A stretch of 64,000 nucleotides of DNA from Leptolinea sp964446955 (GCA_964446955.1 CAYUQJ010000001.1:186001-250000), one strand, 5' to 3'; shown: positions 27,607 through 36,302, counted from the stretch's first letter. Program-made: numbers and translations. The notes: generated by a model not told the origin, from the letters alone.

Positions 27607-30600
27607 TTAGACAGTTATTTTTGGAAAACGGCTGACAACGATTGCGGCAGAAGGCAGTGCGATCTTGTCACCTGTTTTGATGGAGCCAATATTCTGCGCA
27701 CCAATGCTATGGGCAGACTGATAAATAAATATAGGAGTGTTCTCCTCGGCTGATTTTAATTCAATAAATGCCTGACCGGTATAGAAACCATCACTATCGA
27801 CCGCACAACTGGTTACTTCTCCGATCACGCGACCTTTCTTGTCCACTACCGGATCTCCATTATGAGCCACCCGAATCCCTTTTTCCAGGAACCGGAAGCG
27901 GACAACCACTCCTGACCGATCCTTTTCTTTTCTGGCGAATTCATCCCGGCCAATGAACCAGGGTTTATAGAGTTTAACATAAGATCCAAAACCGGCTTCA
28001 CTGACAGAAAAATTGCGGTCACCGCCCATTTCGTGTCCATAAAGAGGCAGACCTGCTTCGGTGCGGAGAGAATCTCTGGCTCCCAAACCGCATGGTTTGA
28101 TACCCATTAACTGGCCGGCCTCCAATAGTTTGTTCCAAAGTTCCACGGATTTATCCGGGTGAACGAATAATTCAAAGGCCATTTTCTCACCAGTGTAACC
28201 CGTACGGGAAACAACAAGATCAAAACCACCCAGAACCGCTTCACATAATTGTGTGCGCTTGAGCGATTTTATCCGTTTTTCCGTTTCCTTATCTGTTCCC
28301 AGCATCAGCAGGATGTCACGGGATTTAGGCCCTTGCAGAGCTATATCCACACGCATATCCTTGCCTTCTCTGGGATCACGTAGATTACGCAATATAACAT
28401 TCCGCCCGATTACCTTTACCCACGGACGGGACTTATCTACAGCCACTTTCCCTTCGCGGACCGCATTCAGCCAGGCCCAATCTTTGTCATCGTTGGATGC
28501 GTTGACAACAACCAGGTACTTGTCCGCTGAGCGGCGGTAAACCAGTGTGTCATCAATCACATTGGATTGGGGATCGAGGAAATGGGTATAACATGATTCG
28601 CCAACTTCCAGACCGCTGATGTCATTGCCACACACACAATCCAGAAACAGCGGGGCATCCGGACCTTCCGCCTGGTAAACACCCATGTGCGAAACGTCAA
28701 ACAATCCGGCGGCCTGGCGGGTGGCGAGATGCTCTTCGATCACACCCGTATACCAGACAGGCATATCCCAACCGGCGAATGGGACCATCTTCGCTCCCAT
28801 CTTGCGGTGCGTCTCATTTAGTGCTGTTTTCTTTGTGGGGCCATCGGTTGGCTCCAGCCATACGAATTCAGGTAATGGAGATTTTGTATCTGTTTTCAGT
28901 CCCGGGGCGTATGGTTTAGCTGACCAGACTTCTTCTCCGGAAGCGGATGTGACTGGCGGCATGGAAGAAAACCGGACGGTCACCGGTCCCGGAAGCCTGC
29001 GGGTCACATCTGAATCGAAGGCGATATAACCATCTGATAATGCCCTTAACCAGGCAGCACACTTAGCCGCAAAAGTCGAAGGTATACTCAGTAACAAATG
29101 AGTTTCCGTTATACGTGTCAGATTGCCACTGACCATTTCCCCGTCAACCTGGAATTGACATTTTGAGGATTCTCCATCTTTAAGGGAATCAAGGTCACAA
29201 GTGAATACAAAGTGCGCAAATGCCAGGAGTTTATCACTGACAAGATCAAGTGCGGTCCAGCCATCTTTGTTTGGAACCGGATCATCCAGATAATAGAAAT
29301 GTGGATAACCCGATTTCCCGACTTCCATATCCGCTCCCGCAGATGCCGCGAGCTCGCGCACTTTGATCTTCGCATTTTCCAATACTTTGAAGTCAACTTT
29401 TGCCCTGGATTGAAGCCCTTTACGGGTTTCCACTGAGTAAGGAACCGTGGCCTGTAGAATATCTGCCATAATGTCGGCAACCTTGACCATTTCCGTTTCT
29501 TTTAAGCCGCGTTGTGTCATCCAGGGAGTGCCAAACCGAACCCCGGAAGAATTATTGGCAGTCTTATCACCGGGTATGGTGTTGCGGTTACAGACAAGGC
29601 CGGCAATATCCAGTATGCGAGCGGCCATATCGCCGGAAAGGGTGGTTCCATCAGGGCCAACAAACGTTTTGCAATCCAGGTTGCCAAGATGCGTTTCGGT
29701 ACCACCGAAAGGAATTCGGATACCACGGTCATGGAGGCGTTTCGTAAGAACGGAACAATTCTTGACAATTTGAGCCTGAAGGTCTTTGAACTCTTTTGTT
29801 TTGGCTAATTTGAATGTAATGGCCAACGCAGCCATAACATTGATATGTGGTCCTCCCTGTTCACCGGGAAAAACAGCCCTGTCAATTTTGCGAGCCAGAA
29901 GGATATCGGAGGTTAGAATACAAGCGCCGCGCGGGCCGCATAACGTCTTATGGGTGGTGAATGTAATGATATGCGCGTAGCCAACAGGGGAAGCAATAAC
30001 ACCGGCAGCCGTCAAACCTGCGATATGAGAGATATCCGCAAGGAAATAAGCGCCAACGCTATCAGCAATGCGGCGAAACTCGGCATAATCTGGAACCCAG
30101 GGATAGGAACTGTACCCGGCGATGATGATCTTTGGTTTATGCTCGGCAGCCAGCGCAGCCACTTTGCTGTAATCGATCTTTTCTGTTTGCGGATCGACGT
30201 TGTAATGCACAACCTTATAAAGTTTACCGGATCGGTTGACTGAAGATCCATGAGAAAGATGCCCACCATGCAGCAGGTTCATCCCCATTATGGTATCACC
30301 CGGGTTGATCAGGGCAGTGTAAACCGCGTTATTAGCCGGAGCCCCGGACAATGGTTGGATATTGGCATAAAGACTGTCAGCCGCAACTCTTTCGTTGGCA
30401 AAAAGCTCCGCGCAACGCCGGCGGGTCAATGATTCAACGAAATCGGCGTACTCGACACCCTTGTAATACCGTGGGTCTGCATATCGCCTGAAATAATTGA
30501 GTCGGGTTTCATAATCTAAGATCTCATTTTCTTTCATCCAACGGGTTTCTTCGTCCGGATATCCTTCAGCGTAAATATTCTGGAAGGATGATGAAAGTGC

Positions 30601-30741
30601 CTCTCTAACAGCTATCGGGGCTGTGCTCTCACTTGGGATCAAAATGAGTTTTTTTATCTGACGTTCTGATTCATAACGGATCAATTGGTCTACATCAGGA
30701 TCCAGATCTGATATTGTTCCACGGAAAAGAAAGTCACTCAT
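27607..30741 (-). CDS. GlyA-GcvT fusion: serine hydroxymethyltransferase + aminomethyltransferase
   Basis: One frame of 1044 codons carries two enzymes of one-carbon metabolism. Residues about 15-440 are serine hydroxymethyltransferase, with the PLP Lys265 in TTHKTLCGPRG, LSGAPANNAVY and FPGEQGGPH; it turns serine and tetrahydrofolate (THF) into glycine and methylene-THF. Residues about 635-1044 are the glycine cleavage T-protein, with FAGWDMPVWYTG, FDVSHMG and TGYTGE; it releases ammonia and gives methylene-THF from the aminomethyl-lipoyl H-protein. Residues 440-630 form an extra region. ATG 30741 has AAGGAG at proper spacing; the longer frame to 30804 lacks support. The aminotransferase gene follows. 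No frameshift is seen, so the fusion is real in this sequence; gcvH and gcvP are not here. Confidence 0.93.
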   Translation of the reverse strand: MSDFLFRGTISDLDPDVDQLIRYESERQIKKLILIPSESTAPIAVREALSSSFQNIYAEGYPDEETRWMKENEILDYETRLNYFRRYADPRYYKGVEYADFVESLTRRRCAELFANERVAADSLYANIQPLSGAPANNAVYTALINPGDTIMGMNLLHGGHLSHGSSVNRSGKLYKVVHYNVDPQTEKIDYSKVAALAAEHKPKIIIAGYSSYPWVPDYAEFRRIADSVGAYFLADISHIAGLTAAGVIASPVGYAHIITFTTHKTLCGPRGACILTSDILLARKIDRAVFPGEQGGPHINVMAALAITFKLAKTKEFKDLQAQIVKNCSVLTKRLHDRGIRIPFGGTETHLGNLDCKTFVGPDGTTLSGDMAARILDIAGLVCNRNTIPGDKTANNSSGVRFGTPWMTQRGLKETEMVKVADIMADILQATVPYSVETRKGLQSRAKVDFKVLENAKIKVRELAASAGADMEVGKSGYPHFYYLDDPVPNKDGWTALDLVSDKLLAFAHFVFTCDLDSLKDGESSKCQFQVDGEMVSGNLTRITETHLLLSIPSTFAAKCAAWLRALSDGYIAFDSDVTRRLPGPVTVRFSSMPPVTSASGEEVWSAKPYAPGLKTDTKSPLPEFVWLEPTDGPTKKTALNETHRKMGAKMVPFAGWDMPVWYTGVIEEHLATRQAAGLFDVSHMGVYQAEGPDAPLFLDCVCGNDISGLEVGESCYTHFLDPQSNVIDDTLVYRRSADKYLVVVNASNDDKDWAWLNAVREGKVAVDKSRPWVKVIGRNVILRNLRDPREGKDMRVDIALQGPKSRDILLMLGTDKETEKRIKSLKRTQLCEAVLGGFDLVVSRTGYTGEKMAFELFVHPDKSVELWNKLLEAGQLMGIKPCGLGARDSLRTEAGLPLYGHEMGGDRNFSVSEAGFGSYVKLYKPWFIGRDEFARKEKDRSGVVVRFRFLEKGIRVAHNGDPVVDKKGRVIGEVTSCAVDSDGFYTGQAFIELKSAEENTPIFIYQSAHSIGAQNIGSIKTGDKIALPSAAIVVSRFPKITV

Positions 30742-30792
30742 TATGTCTCCTTGTTCTATTATTTTTGTGTAAATACCGTCATTAAATTCAAC

Positions 30793-30832
30793 TTCCCCCA
30801 CCATACAATCACATGACTGAAAGATGGGGGAA
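30793..30832 (-). promoter_or_regulatory. Inverted repeat in the glyA-gcvT leader
   Basis: TTCCCCCA and TGGGGGAA, 8 bp each, separated by 24 bases, between the promoter and the start codon. No U-run follows and I do not recognise a glycine or THF riboswitch. It may fold in the roughly 155-base leader. Confidence 0.3.
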
Positions 30833-30903
30833 CGATTGCGAATTGTGTTTGATGTACAACAACAAATGATCGTTTTTCAGTTTCATTCGTCGCGTCCATA
30901 TTA

Positions 30904-30932
30904 ATAGTATATTCTCTGTTACTTAAGGTCAA
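30904..30932 (-). promoter_or_regulatory. Promoter of the glyA-gcvT operon
   Basis: On the minus strand TTGACC (30932-30927) with overlapping -10 boxes: TACTAT after 17 bases (30909-30904) or TATACT after 15. It is the only good -35/-10 pair in the gap and places the mRNA start about 155 bases before ATG 30741. Confidence 0.55.
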
Positions 30933-30955
30933 GTGAAATTACTCCTGACCAACAA

Positions 30956-31792
30956 TTAATTGTTAACAATGTTTCTTACCCATTCAAGAATTGTGGTTAA
31001 AACTTCCAGCTTGAATGGTTCGTTGTGCAATTCGTGGTATCCACCTTCCCAGACTTTGAGGGTGGTTTTTGCTCCCGCCTGTTTACCAAACTCTTTTACA
31101 GCTTCAGGGTTGACCACGTAATCCTTTTCTCCAACCATAAGAAGAAGTGGAAGAGGAAAATCACCTTTTCTCTTAGATAACTCCTGGCCATTGCGAATCA
31201 GGTCCATACCCATGCGGGCGGATATTTGGGGATGATTTAAAGGATCGGCTTTGTAGGCGGCTATCACACTCTTGTCATGCGACAGTCCCTCGACAGGTAG
31301 ACCATTGTTCATGGAAAAACGGGGGGCCAATTTATAAAGGAGATTGCCCAATGTCATTTTCCAGGCGGGAACAGGAAAACCGGTGGCAAGGCCCGGGGAG
31401 GAACTGATCACACCCTTGATGTTCGTTGGTTTATTTATTAATACATGATACAGCGAGATTAAGCCCCCCATGCTATGCCCATAAAGGAAAACCGGAATCC
31501 CCGGGTATTTGTCCTGTAATTCCTTCAGAAAAAAATCCACTTGAAGACAGTATTCATCATACGATTCTGCGTGACCACGCTGTCCATCAGATTTTCCATG
31601 CCCAAGAAGATCAAACCCGGTGACACAGATTTTCTCTTTGGCAAAAAAATCACCAACATGCTCGTATCGGCTGGAATGTTCTCCAAGCCCATGAATGAGC
31701 AGTATACAGGCTTCAGGTTTGATTGTAGGTGTCCATTGCTGAAAATACACATTACGCCCGTCGATTTTTGTGACCCCGTCTGTCCAGTTCAA
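30956..31792 (-). CDS. Monoacylglycerol-lipase-like alpha/beta hydrolase
   Basis: A 278-residue alpha/beta hydrolase of the PldB / monoacylglycerol lipase group. The oxyanion segment LIHGLGEHSSRYEH lies near residue 33, the nucleophile elbow GHSMGG near residue 108, and the acid and His are in VGEKDYVVNP and GGYHELHNEP near the C-terminus. It should hydrolyse monoacylglycerol or lysolipid esters in the cytoplasm. The start is TTG 31792 with GGAGGGG just upstream. It lies 214 bases upstream of glyA-gcvT, which has its own promoter, and diverges from the subtilase gene. Confidence 0.88.
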   Translation of the reverse strand: MNWTDGVTKIDGRNVYFQQWTPTIKPEACILLIHGLGEHSSRYEHVGDFFAKEKICVTGFDLLGHGKSDGQRGHAESYDEYCLQVDFFLKELQDKYPGIPVFLYGHSMGGLISLYHVLINKPTNIKGVISSSPGLATGFPVPAWKMTLGNLLYKLAPRFSMNNGLPVEGLSHDKSVIAAYKADPLNHPQISARMGMDLIRNGQELSKRKGDFPLPLLLMVGEKDYVVNPEAVKEFGKQAGAKTTLKVWEGGYHELHNEPFKLEVLTTILEWVRNIVNN

Positions 31793-31804
31793 AGCCCCTC
31801 CATG

Positions 31805-31832
31805 TTGTTATTAGATAGAGATGCGCTATAAT
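31805..31832 (+). promoter_or_regulatory. Promoter of the membrane subtilase gene
   Basis: TTGTTA (31805-31810), 16-base spacer, perfect TATAAT (31827-31832); about 30 bases of leader precede ATG 31870, with a GAGG site. Confidence 0.6.
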
Positions 31833-31869
31833 GCCTTGACTATTATATCCATTCTATCGAGGATTCTGC

Positions 31870-34299
31870 ATGGAATCAGAACAAAATACTCAAGTATCAA
31901 CACTGAAAGCACACCCATCTTCCAGTGGATGTTCCGGTGTGGCGGCAATCATTGTCATATCTCTCTGGATAGTATTCATCACGTTGGTTTTTCAGCTTAC
32001 CCAGTGGACTGTTGTTCAAATGATCTTTGAAGGATCAGTTAAGATCCCCAACATTCGGTGGGCCCTTCTTCTCGTTTATGGGATATTGCTGCTGGTTCCG
32101 TTATTTATAGCCAGCAGAATTGTGAAAGAGCCTGTTTCCCGGGGGAGATTATTGGCACTGACTTATGTATCTATCACCGCCATAATATTATCTCCCTCCC
32201 GAATACCAGATATAGATGAATGGCAATTAACGGTGTTGATCCAGATGGGAGTTTTGCTACTTTTTCTGATTTTTGCCAAGGTTCTTAACCGCAAAGGAAG
32301 TAGTACAGACACAGCATCCGAAGTACCCGTATTACCGTTTTTCCTGTTAGCCGGTACAGCCGGGGCTTTGATGGGTATTCCGTGGGTTATGGGTGGAACA
32401 CAGGGGGCGGTCACCGACACGTTGCTTGCCATCGGGTTATCAACCATCCTGGGCGCGGTTGTTGCTTTTACTCTTCTTGCCTCCAATAGAGCGCCAATGG
32501 CTGATGTATCCGACAGTGATTTCCACCGCGGTATAACAGGCGCCGGTTGGATAATAACCCTGTGCTTGCTCATACTTGCATCAGCAATTGACCAGAACGG
32601 TAATGGTTGGATGTTCCTGGGTGCTACTCTTCCGATCGGGTATGCCCTGGCTGCATTGGCATATAGGTTGGATGGAGGTATTTCCTCTGCCGGTCGTATT
32701 GCTGTGGGCTTGTTTTCAGCATTGGCGTTTTTCTGGCCGATGAGTTTGTTCGATCCTGACGAGCTTTCTATTGTTATTTCGAGCAGTGCTGGCGAACTAT
32801 TTGGATATGCTTTGAATGCTTCTTTTGCGGCATTCGGGATGGGATTGTTGATTCTGGTTTTCTTCCTTATTTTCTGGAAAAAGATCCAGAACAGCCGCAT
32901 CCCTGGTTGGGTTGTTGGAAGCTTATTCGTTATTAGTTGGTGCTGCTTATTCCTTATTTCGTATTTCGCAGGAACTCCCGGGTTTCATGGGGAAAAATCA
33001 TTTGTCATTCTGAAAGATCAGGCAGATCTTACGAGTGTCAGCCAAATTCAGGATCCCGTAGACCGCCGTACTGCCGTGTATTCCTCATTGGTCGCGCACG
33101 CAGAGAAAAGTCAGGGGGATATTCGCGCCTGGCTTGAAAATCAGGGTGTGGACTATACCCCTTATTACCTGGTAAATGCCATTGAATTGGAGGCAGACCC
33201 TGTTCTTCTATATAAGCTATCCCAGCGCGATGATGTTGACCGTGTTCTTGCTAGTCCTGAATTGCGCCCCCTGCGCAATGAAATCCCTGTAACTACAGGT
33301 ACTGTTAATAGCCCCGACCCAGACCCATGGAATCTGAGCCTGATTGGTGCAGATAGAGTTCAGAGTGAACTTGATATCTATGGAGACGGCATAATCATTG
33401 GTCAGTCTGACAGCGGGGTCGATGGCTCCCACCCGGAGATTTTTAACCAGTACCGCGGAAAGGTGGAAGGCACGGATGAATACAACTGGTTGGATCCCTG
33501 GTTCGGGTCAAAAATGCCAGTTGATATTGGCGGGCATGGCACACATACGCTTGGTTCGATCCTCGGTCAAAACACCGGTGTCGCGCCTCAGGCGCAATGG
33601 ATCGCTTGTGTTAATCTTGGAAGGAATCTGGGAAATCCGGCATATTACCTTGATTGCATGCAATTTATGCTGGCACCGTTCCCGCAGGATGGAGACCCAT
33701 TTAAGGATGGAAAACCGGAAAAGGGAGCAAATGTATTGAACAATTCCTGGGGCTGCCCGGCGGTTGAAGGCTGCGACCCGGAGACGTTTATACCGGCAGT
33801 TAAAGCGTTGAAAACGGCAGGAGTGTTTGTAGTAGCGTCTGCCGGGAATACCGGAATGGGCGGATGTTCCAGTGTACAAGATCCATTAGCCATTTATGAT
33901 GATGTCTATACAGTAGGGGCTGTGGATGGAAACCGTAATATCGCTGGTTTTAGCAGTGTAGGCCCGGTGACCGTCGATGGAAGCGGCCGCACAAAGCCTG
34001 ATATTGGTGCGCCTGGAGTAAATGTTGTGTCTTCATTTCCCGGCTCCACATATGAAACCGCCAGTGGCACATCAATGGCAGGTCCGCATGTTGTAGGCGT
34101 TGTGGCGTTGATGTGGTCTGCCAATCCTGAGCTAATCGGTAATATTGAATTGACTACACAAATCCTGAATGAAACCGCTGACACCTATACGGGAGTTTTC
34201 CCCGGGTGTACCCTGGATGGTGAACGTCCAAATAACGCTGTAGGATTTGGAATTGTCAACGCGTACGAGGCTGTTCAAAAAGCATTGGAGGCGAAGTGA
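31870..34299 (+). CDS. Polytopic membrane-anchored subtilisin-like (S8) protease
   Basis: An 809-residue protein with two halves. Residues about 25-375 hold some ten to eleven hydrophobic helices and no domain I recognise. Residues about 380-490 resemble an inhibitor-I9-type prodomain (YSSLVAHAEKS..IRAWL, VNAIELEADPVLLYKL, VDRVLASPEL). Residues about 490-809 are a complete subtilase with catalytic Asp514 (QSDSGVDG), His556 (GGHGTHT), the oxyanion Asn in SAGNTG, and Ser735 (SGTSMAGPH). With all triad residues present it should be active, outside the membrane, perhaps after cutting its prodomain. A subtilase on a many-helix anchor is uncommon and suggests processing of membrane or surface proteins. 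It has its own promoter; an ECF sigma gene follows after 65 bases. Confidence 0.88.
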   Translation: MESEQNTQVSTLKAHPSSSGCSGVAAIIVISLWIVFITLVFQLTQWTVVQMIFEGSVKIPNIRWALLLVYGILLLVPLFIASRIVKEPVSRGRLLALTYVSITAIILSPSRIPDIDEWQLTVLIQMGVLLLFLIFAKVLNRKGSSTDTASEVPVLPFFLLAGTAGALMGIPWVMGGTQGAVTDTLLAIGLSTILGAVVAFTLLASNRAPMADVSDSDFHRGITGAGWIITLCLLILASAIDQNGNGWMFLGATLPIGYALAALAYRLDGGISSAGRIAVGLFSALAFFWPMSLFDPDELSIVISSSAGELFGYALNASFAAFGMGLLILVFFLIFWKKIQNSRIPGWVVGSLFVISWCCLFLISYFAGTPGFHGEKSFVILKDQADLTSVSQIQDPVDRRTAVYSSLVAHAEKSQGDIRAWLENQGVDYTPYYLVNAIELEADPVLLYKLSQRDDVDRVLASPELRPLRNEIPVTTGTVNSPDPDPWNLSLIGADRVQSELDIYGDGIIIGQSDSGVDGSHPEIFNQYRGKVEGTDEYNWLDPWFGSKMPVDIGGHGTHTLGSILGQNTGVAPQAQWIACVNLGRNLGNPAYYLDCMQFMLAPFPQDGDPFKDGKPEKGANVLNNSWGCPAVEGCDPETFIPAVKALKTAGVFVVASAGNTGMGGCSSVQDPLAIYDDVYTVGAVDGNRNIAGFSSVGPVTVDGSGRTKPDIGAPGVNVVSSFPGSTYETASGTSMAGPHVVGVVALMWSANPELIGNIELTTQILNETADTYTGVFPGCTLDGERPNNAVGFGIVNAYEAVQKALEAK

Positions 34300-34364
34300 T
34301 AGAAACCGCAACCTCCCCGTTTTTCGGGTGTTATAGATACCAAAGAAACCACTAGGACCTTTTC

Positions 34365-34922
34365 ATGGCTGACCTGACCGAAGATGAGGCTCTGCAGCGC
34401 GCCATCCAAGGAGACCAGGATGCGTTCAGTTTCCTGTATGAAACGTATGTAAACCGAATATTCAGTTACATCTATTACCGCACAGGGAACGTTTCTGATG
34501 CAGAGGACTTGACGGCCAGGGTCTTTCAGAGGGCCATGGGACGGATTGACCGATACACGGACAAGGGAGTTCCCTTCTCCGCCTGGTTATACCGGATTGC
34601 CCACAACCTTGTGGCCAACTGGCATCGCGACAACAGCCGACGGAAAGAGGTTTCAATCGATGATCAGCCGAACCTTGAAATGGGATTGGAACATCCTGAA
34701 CGGCAGCTTGTTCGCGATCAGGATGTTGAGCGATTGATAGAAATGATCAAGCGATTATCTCCTGAACGGCAACAATTAATCGTCTTGAAATTCGTTCAAC
34801 AACTGTCCAACGCGGAAATTGCTGTTATTATGTCAAAAAGTGAAGGCGCGATCAAAAGTCTATACCACCGCACGTTGCTGGAATTACGAACTCTGATCAA
34901 AGGGATTGGTGAACAAGAATGA
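34365..34922 (+). CDS. ECF-type RNA polymerase sigma factor
   Basis: A 185-residue sigma-70 family protein with only regions 2 and 4. Region 2 spans about residues 10-90 (DAFSFLYETYVNRIFSYIYYRTGN, DAEDLTARVFQRAM, FSAWLYRIAHN) and region 4 about 120-180 (LSPERQQLIVLKFVQQLSNAEIAVIM, EGAIKSLYHRTLLEL). It directs RNA polymerase to a special promoter set, usually under control of an anti-sigma factor. No classical zinc-binding anti-sigma gene is adjacent; a small single-helix protein two genes on is the only local candidate. It overlaps the DegV gene by four bases (ATGA). Confidence 0.93.
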   Translation: MADLTEDEALQRAIQGDQDAFSFLYETYVNRIFSYIYYRTGNVSDAEDLTARVFQRAMGRIDRYTDKGVPFSAWLYRIAHNLVANWHRDNSRRKEVSIDDQPNLEMGLEHPERQLVRDQDVERLIEMIKRLSPERQQLIVLKFVQQLSNAEIAVIMSKSEGAIKSLYHRTLLELRTLIKGIGEQE

Positions 34923-35767
34923 TACAAATTGTGACAGACGGATCCGTTGATATGCCAGAAGGTTGGGCGGAAAAATACCATATACACATTCTGCCGCTGA
35001 TGGTTCGCTTTGGTGAAAAGGTTTACACATCGGGTGTTGATATATCAAGCAAGAATTTTTACCGTCTTGTTAAAGAAACCAAAGTTATACCCAAGACATC
35101 CCTCCCATCTCCCGGTGAGATCGGAAATTTCTACCGATCCATCGCAAAGAATGGCGAACGGATATTATCCATGCATGTTTCCAGTAAGCTGTCTGGAACA
35201 TACTCGGCTGTCCAACTGGCAGCCAGAGAAGTGGAAAATGAGTTCAAAATAGCCACATTTGATTCCGAGGCGGGTTCAGCTGCTTTAGGGTTAATGTGCC
35301 GGGAAGCCCGTATTTTAGAGAACGCCGGTTACAATGTGCAGGCGATAATCAACCGCCTGGAAACGCTTAAGAAGAATTTGACGGTTATTTTTACTCTGGA
35401 TACGCTTGATTTTGCCTACCTTAACGGCAGGGTAACTGCTGTAAAAAGTATTTTTGGATCATTTCTGAAGATCAAACCAATTATTGAGTTAAGAGACGGC
35501 TTGCTTGAAATGGTTGACAAAGTCCGCACGCGAGAGGCATCTCTGGAACGGATATTGGAAATTGTGGAAAGACGAGTGGCAAAAAAACCGGTGCATCTTG
35601 CAGTGGTTCATGCCAGTGATCCTGGAACGGCACAGGATCTGGTCAATCAGGTAAAATTGCGGTTTTCCTGCCGCGAAGTCTTTGTAACCGAGTTATCCAT
35701 ACCGGTTGCTGCCAATCTGGGACCCGGATCGGTAGGAATTGTGGCATATCCGGATTATGAGGGATAA
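34919..35767 (+). CDS. DegV family fatty-acid-binding protein
   Basis: A 282-residue DegV protein. Family signatures: VTDGSVDMPE near the N-terminus, TSLPSPGEI near residue 62, MHVSSKLSGTYSAV near residue 85, FDSEAGSAALG, LDTLDFAYLNGR and IKPIIELRDG, and the C-terminal LGPGSVGIVAY. DegV/FakB-type proteins bind a fatty acid, and in Firmicutes present it to the kinase FakA; no fakA is visible here. It is translationally coupled to the ECF sigma gene, which may point to regulation linked to the membrane. Confidence 0.92.
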   Translation: MIQIVTDGSVDMPEGWAEKYHIHILPLMVRFGEKVYTSGVDISSKNFYRLVKETKVIPKTSLPSPGEIGNFYRSIAKNGERILSMHVSSKLSGTYSAVQLAAREVENEFKIATFDSEAGSAALGLMCREARILENAGYNVQAIINRLETLKKNLTVIFTLDTLDFAYLNGRVTAVKSIFGSFLKIKPIIELRDGLLEMVDKVRTREASLERILEIVERRVAKKPVHLAVVHASDPGTAQDLVNQVKLRFSCREVFVTELSIPVAANLGPGSVGIVAYPDYEG

Positions 35768-35772
35768 AAAGA

Positions 35773-36042
35773 ATGGGCTTACCAGGAAAAAGAATTTTTC
35801 TGCGTGACAATGATATTAATAATCTTGAAAATCAATTGGGGAAGTTGTTAAGTCTTAAACAGGCAAACCCTGAATTTGTTCAGCACTTGCGGTATCGTCT
35901 AACAACAGAACCCTTAGTTCAATTGGAAAAACGGAATAAATATAAAGCTTTCTTGATACTGGCGGTTGCGATGTTTTCAGGTGGTTTGATCATATTTATC
36001 GCATCGCTTCTTTACGGGAAAACCGGCCGGCCTTTGGCTTAG
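35773..36042 (+). CDS. Small single-helix membrane protein, unrecognised
   Basis: An 89-residue protein with a charged helical N-terminus (residues 10-55, with LENQLGKLLSLKQ and NPEFVQHLRYRL) and one membrane helix (about 61-81). The N-terminal pattern of an NPEF..LR motif ahead of one helix occurs in proteins encoded beside ECF sigma factors, so it may be a non-zinc anti-sigma or a helper; this is speculation from context. It follows DegV by five bases. Its stop overlaps the converging glutaredoxin-like stop by three to four bases. Confident as a gene because of frame, spacing and helix; not confident in function. Confidence 0.6.
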   Translation: MGLPGKRIFLRDNDINNLENQLGKLLSLKQANPEFVQHLRYRLTTEPLVQLEKRNKYKAFLILAVAMFSGGLIIFIASLLYGKTGRPLA

Positions 36043-36302
36043 AAAAAAGGATCCGGAGGGGTGATCCCCAGCTTTTTCGCCAATTCCTCATCTGATGGTT
36101 CCACCAATTTTGAGCCATCCGGGAAGATGATGGTTGGTACACTTCGATAGCCATTGTTGATCTTTTCAACAAAAGACTGTGATTCTTTATCATTATCAAT
36201 ATCGATCCATTGGTAAGGAATATTATCATTATCGAGCATTCGTTTTGCCCGGCGGGACCCTCCACACCAGGAAGTTCCATAAACGGTAATTGTCTCATCC
36301 AT
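36039..36302 (-). CDS. Monothiol glutaredoxin-like protein (WCGGS)
   Basis: An 87-residue thioredoxin-fold protein of the glutaredoxin/mycoredoxin type: ITVYGTSWCGGSRRAKRML, IPYQWIDID, and the cis-Pro motif SVPTIIFPDGS. The active site is Cys-Gly-Gly-Ser, so the second Cys of the usual CxxC is missing, leaving a monothiol enzyme that could reduce mixed disulfides but not make an intramolecular disulfide. It shares eight bases with the upstream gene (36295-36302) and its end overlaps the end of a plus-strand gene. Confidence 0.85.
   Translation of the reverse strand: MDETITVYGTSWCGGSRRAKRMLDNDNIPYQWIDIDNDKESQSFVEKINNGYRSVPTIIFPDGSKLVEPSDEELAKKLGITPPDPFF

Noticed and set aside
30742..30804. 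Longer N-terminus for the GlyA-GcvT fusion
   Set aside because: No ribosome binding site or similarity; ATG 30741 has AAGGAG.
30742..30955. Glycine riboswitch upstream of the GlyA-GcvT fusion
   Set aside because: I could not find the conserved core of the aptamer; only a simple inverted repeat is present.
32163..32900. A 245-codon open frame opposite the subtilase gene
   Set aside because: It is the mirror of a hydrophobic coding segment and has low-complexity Ala/Pro/Ser composition without family motifs.
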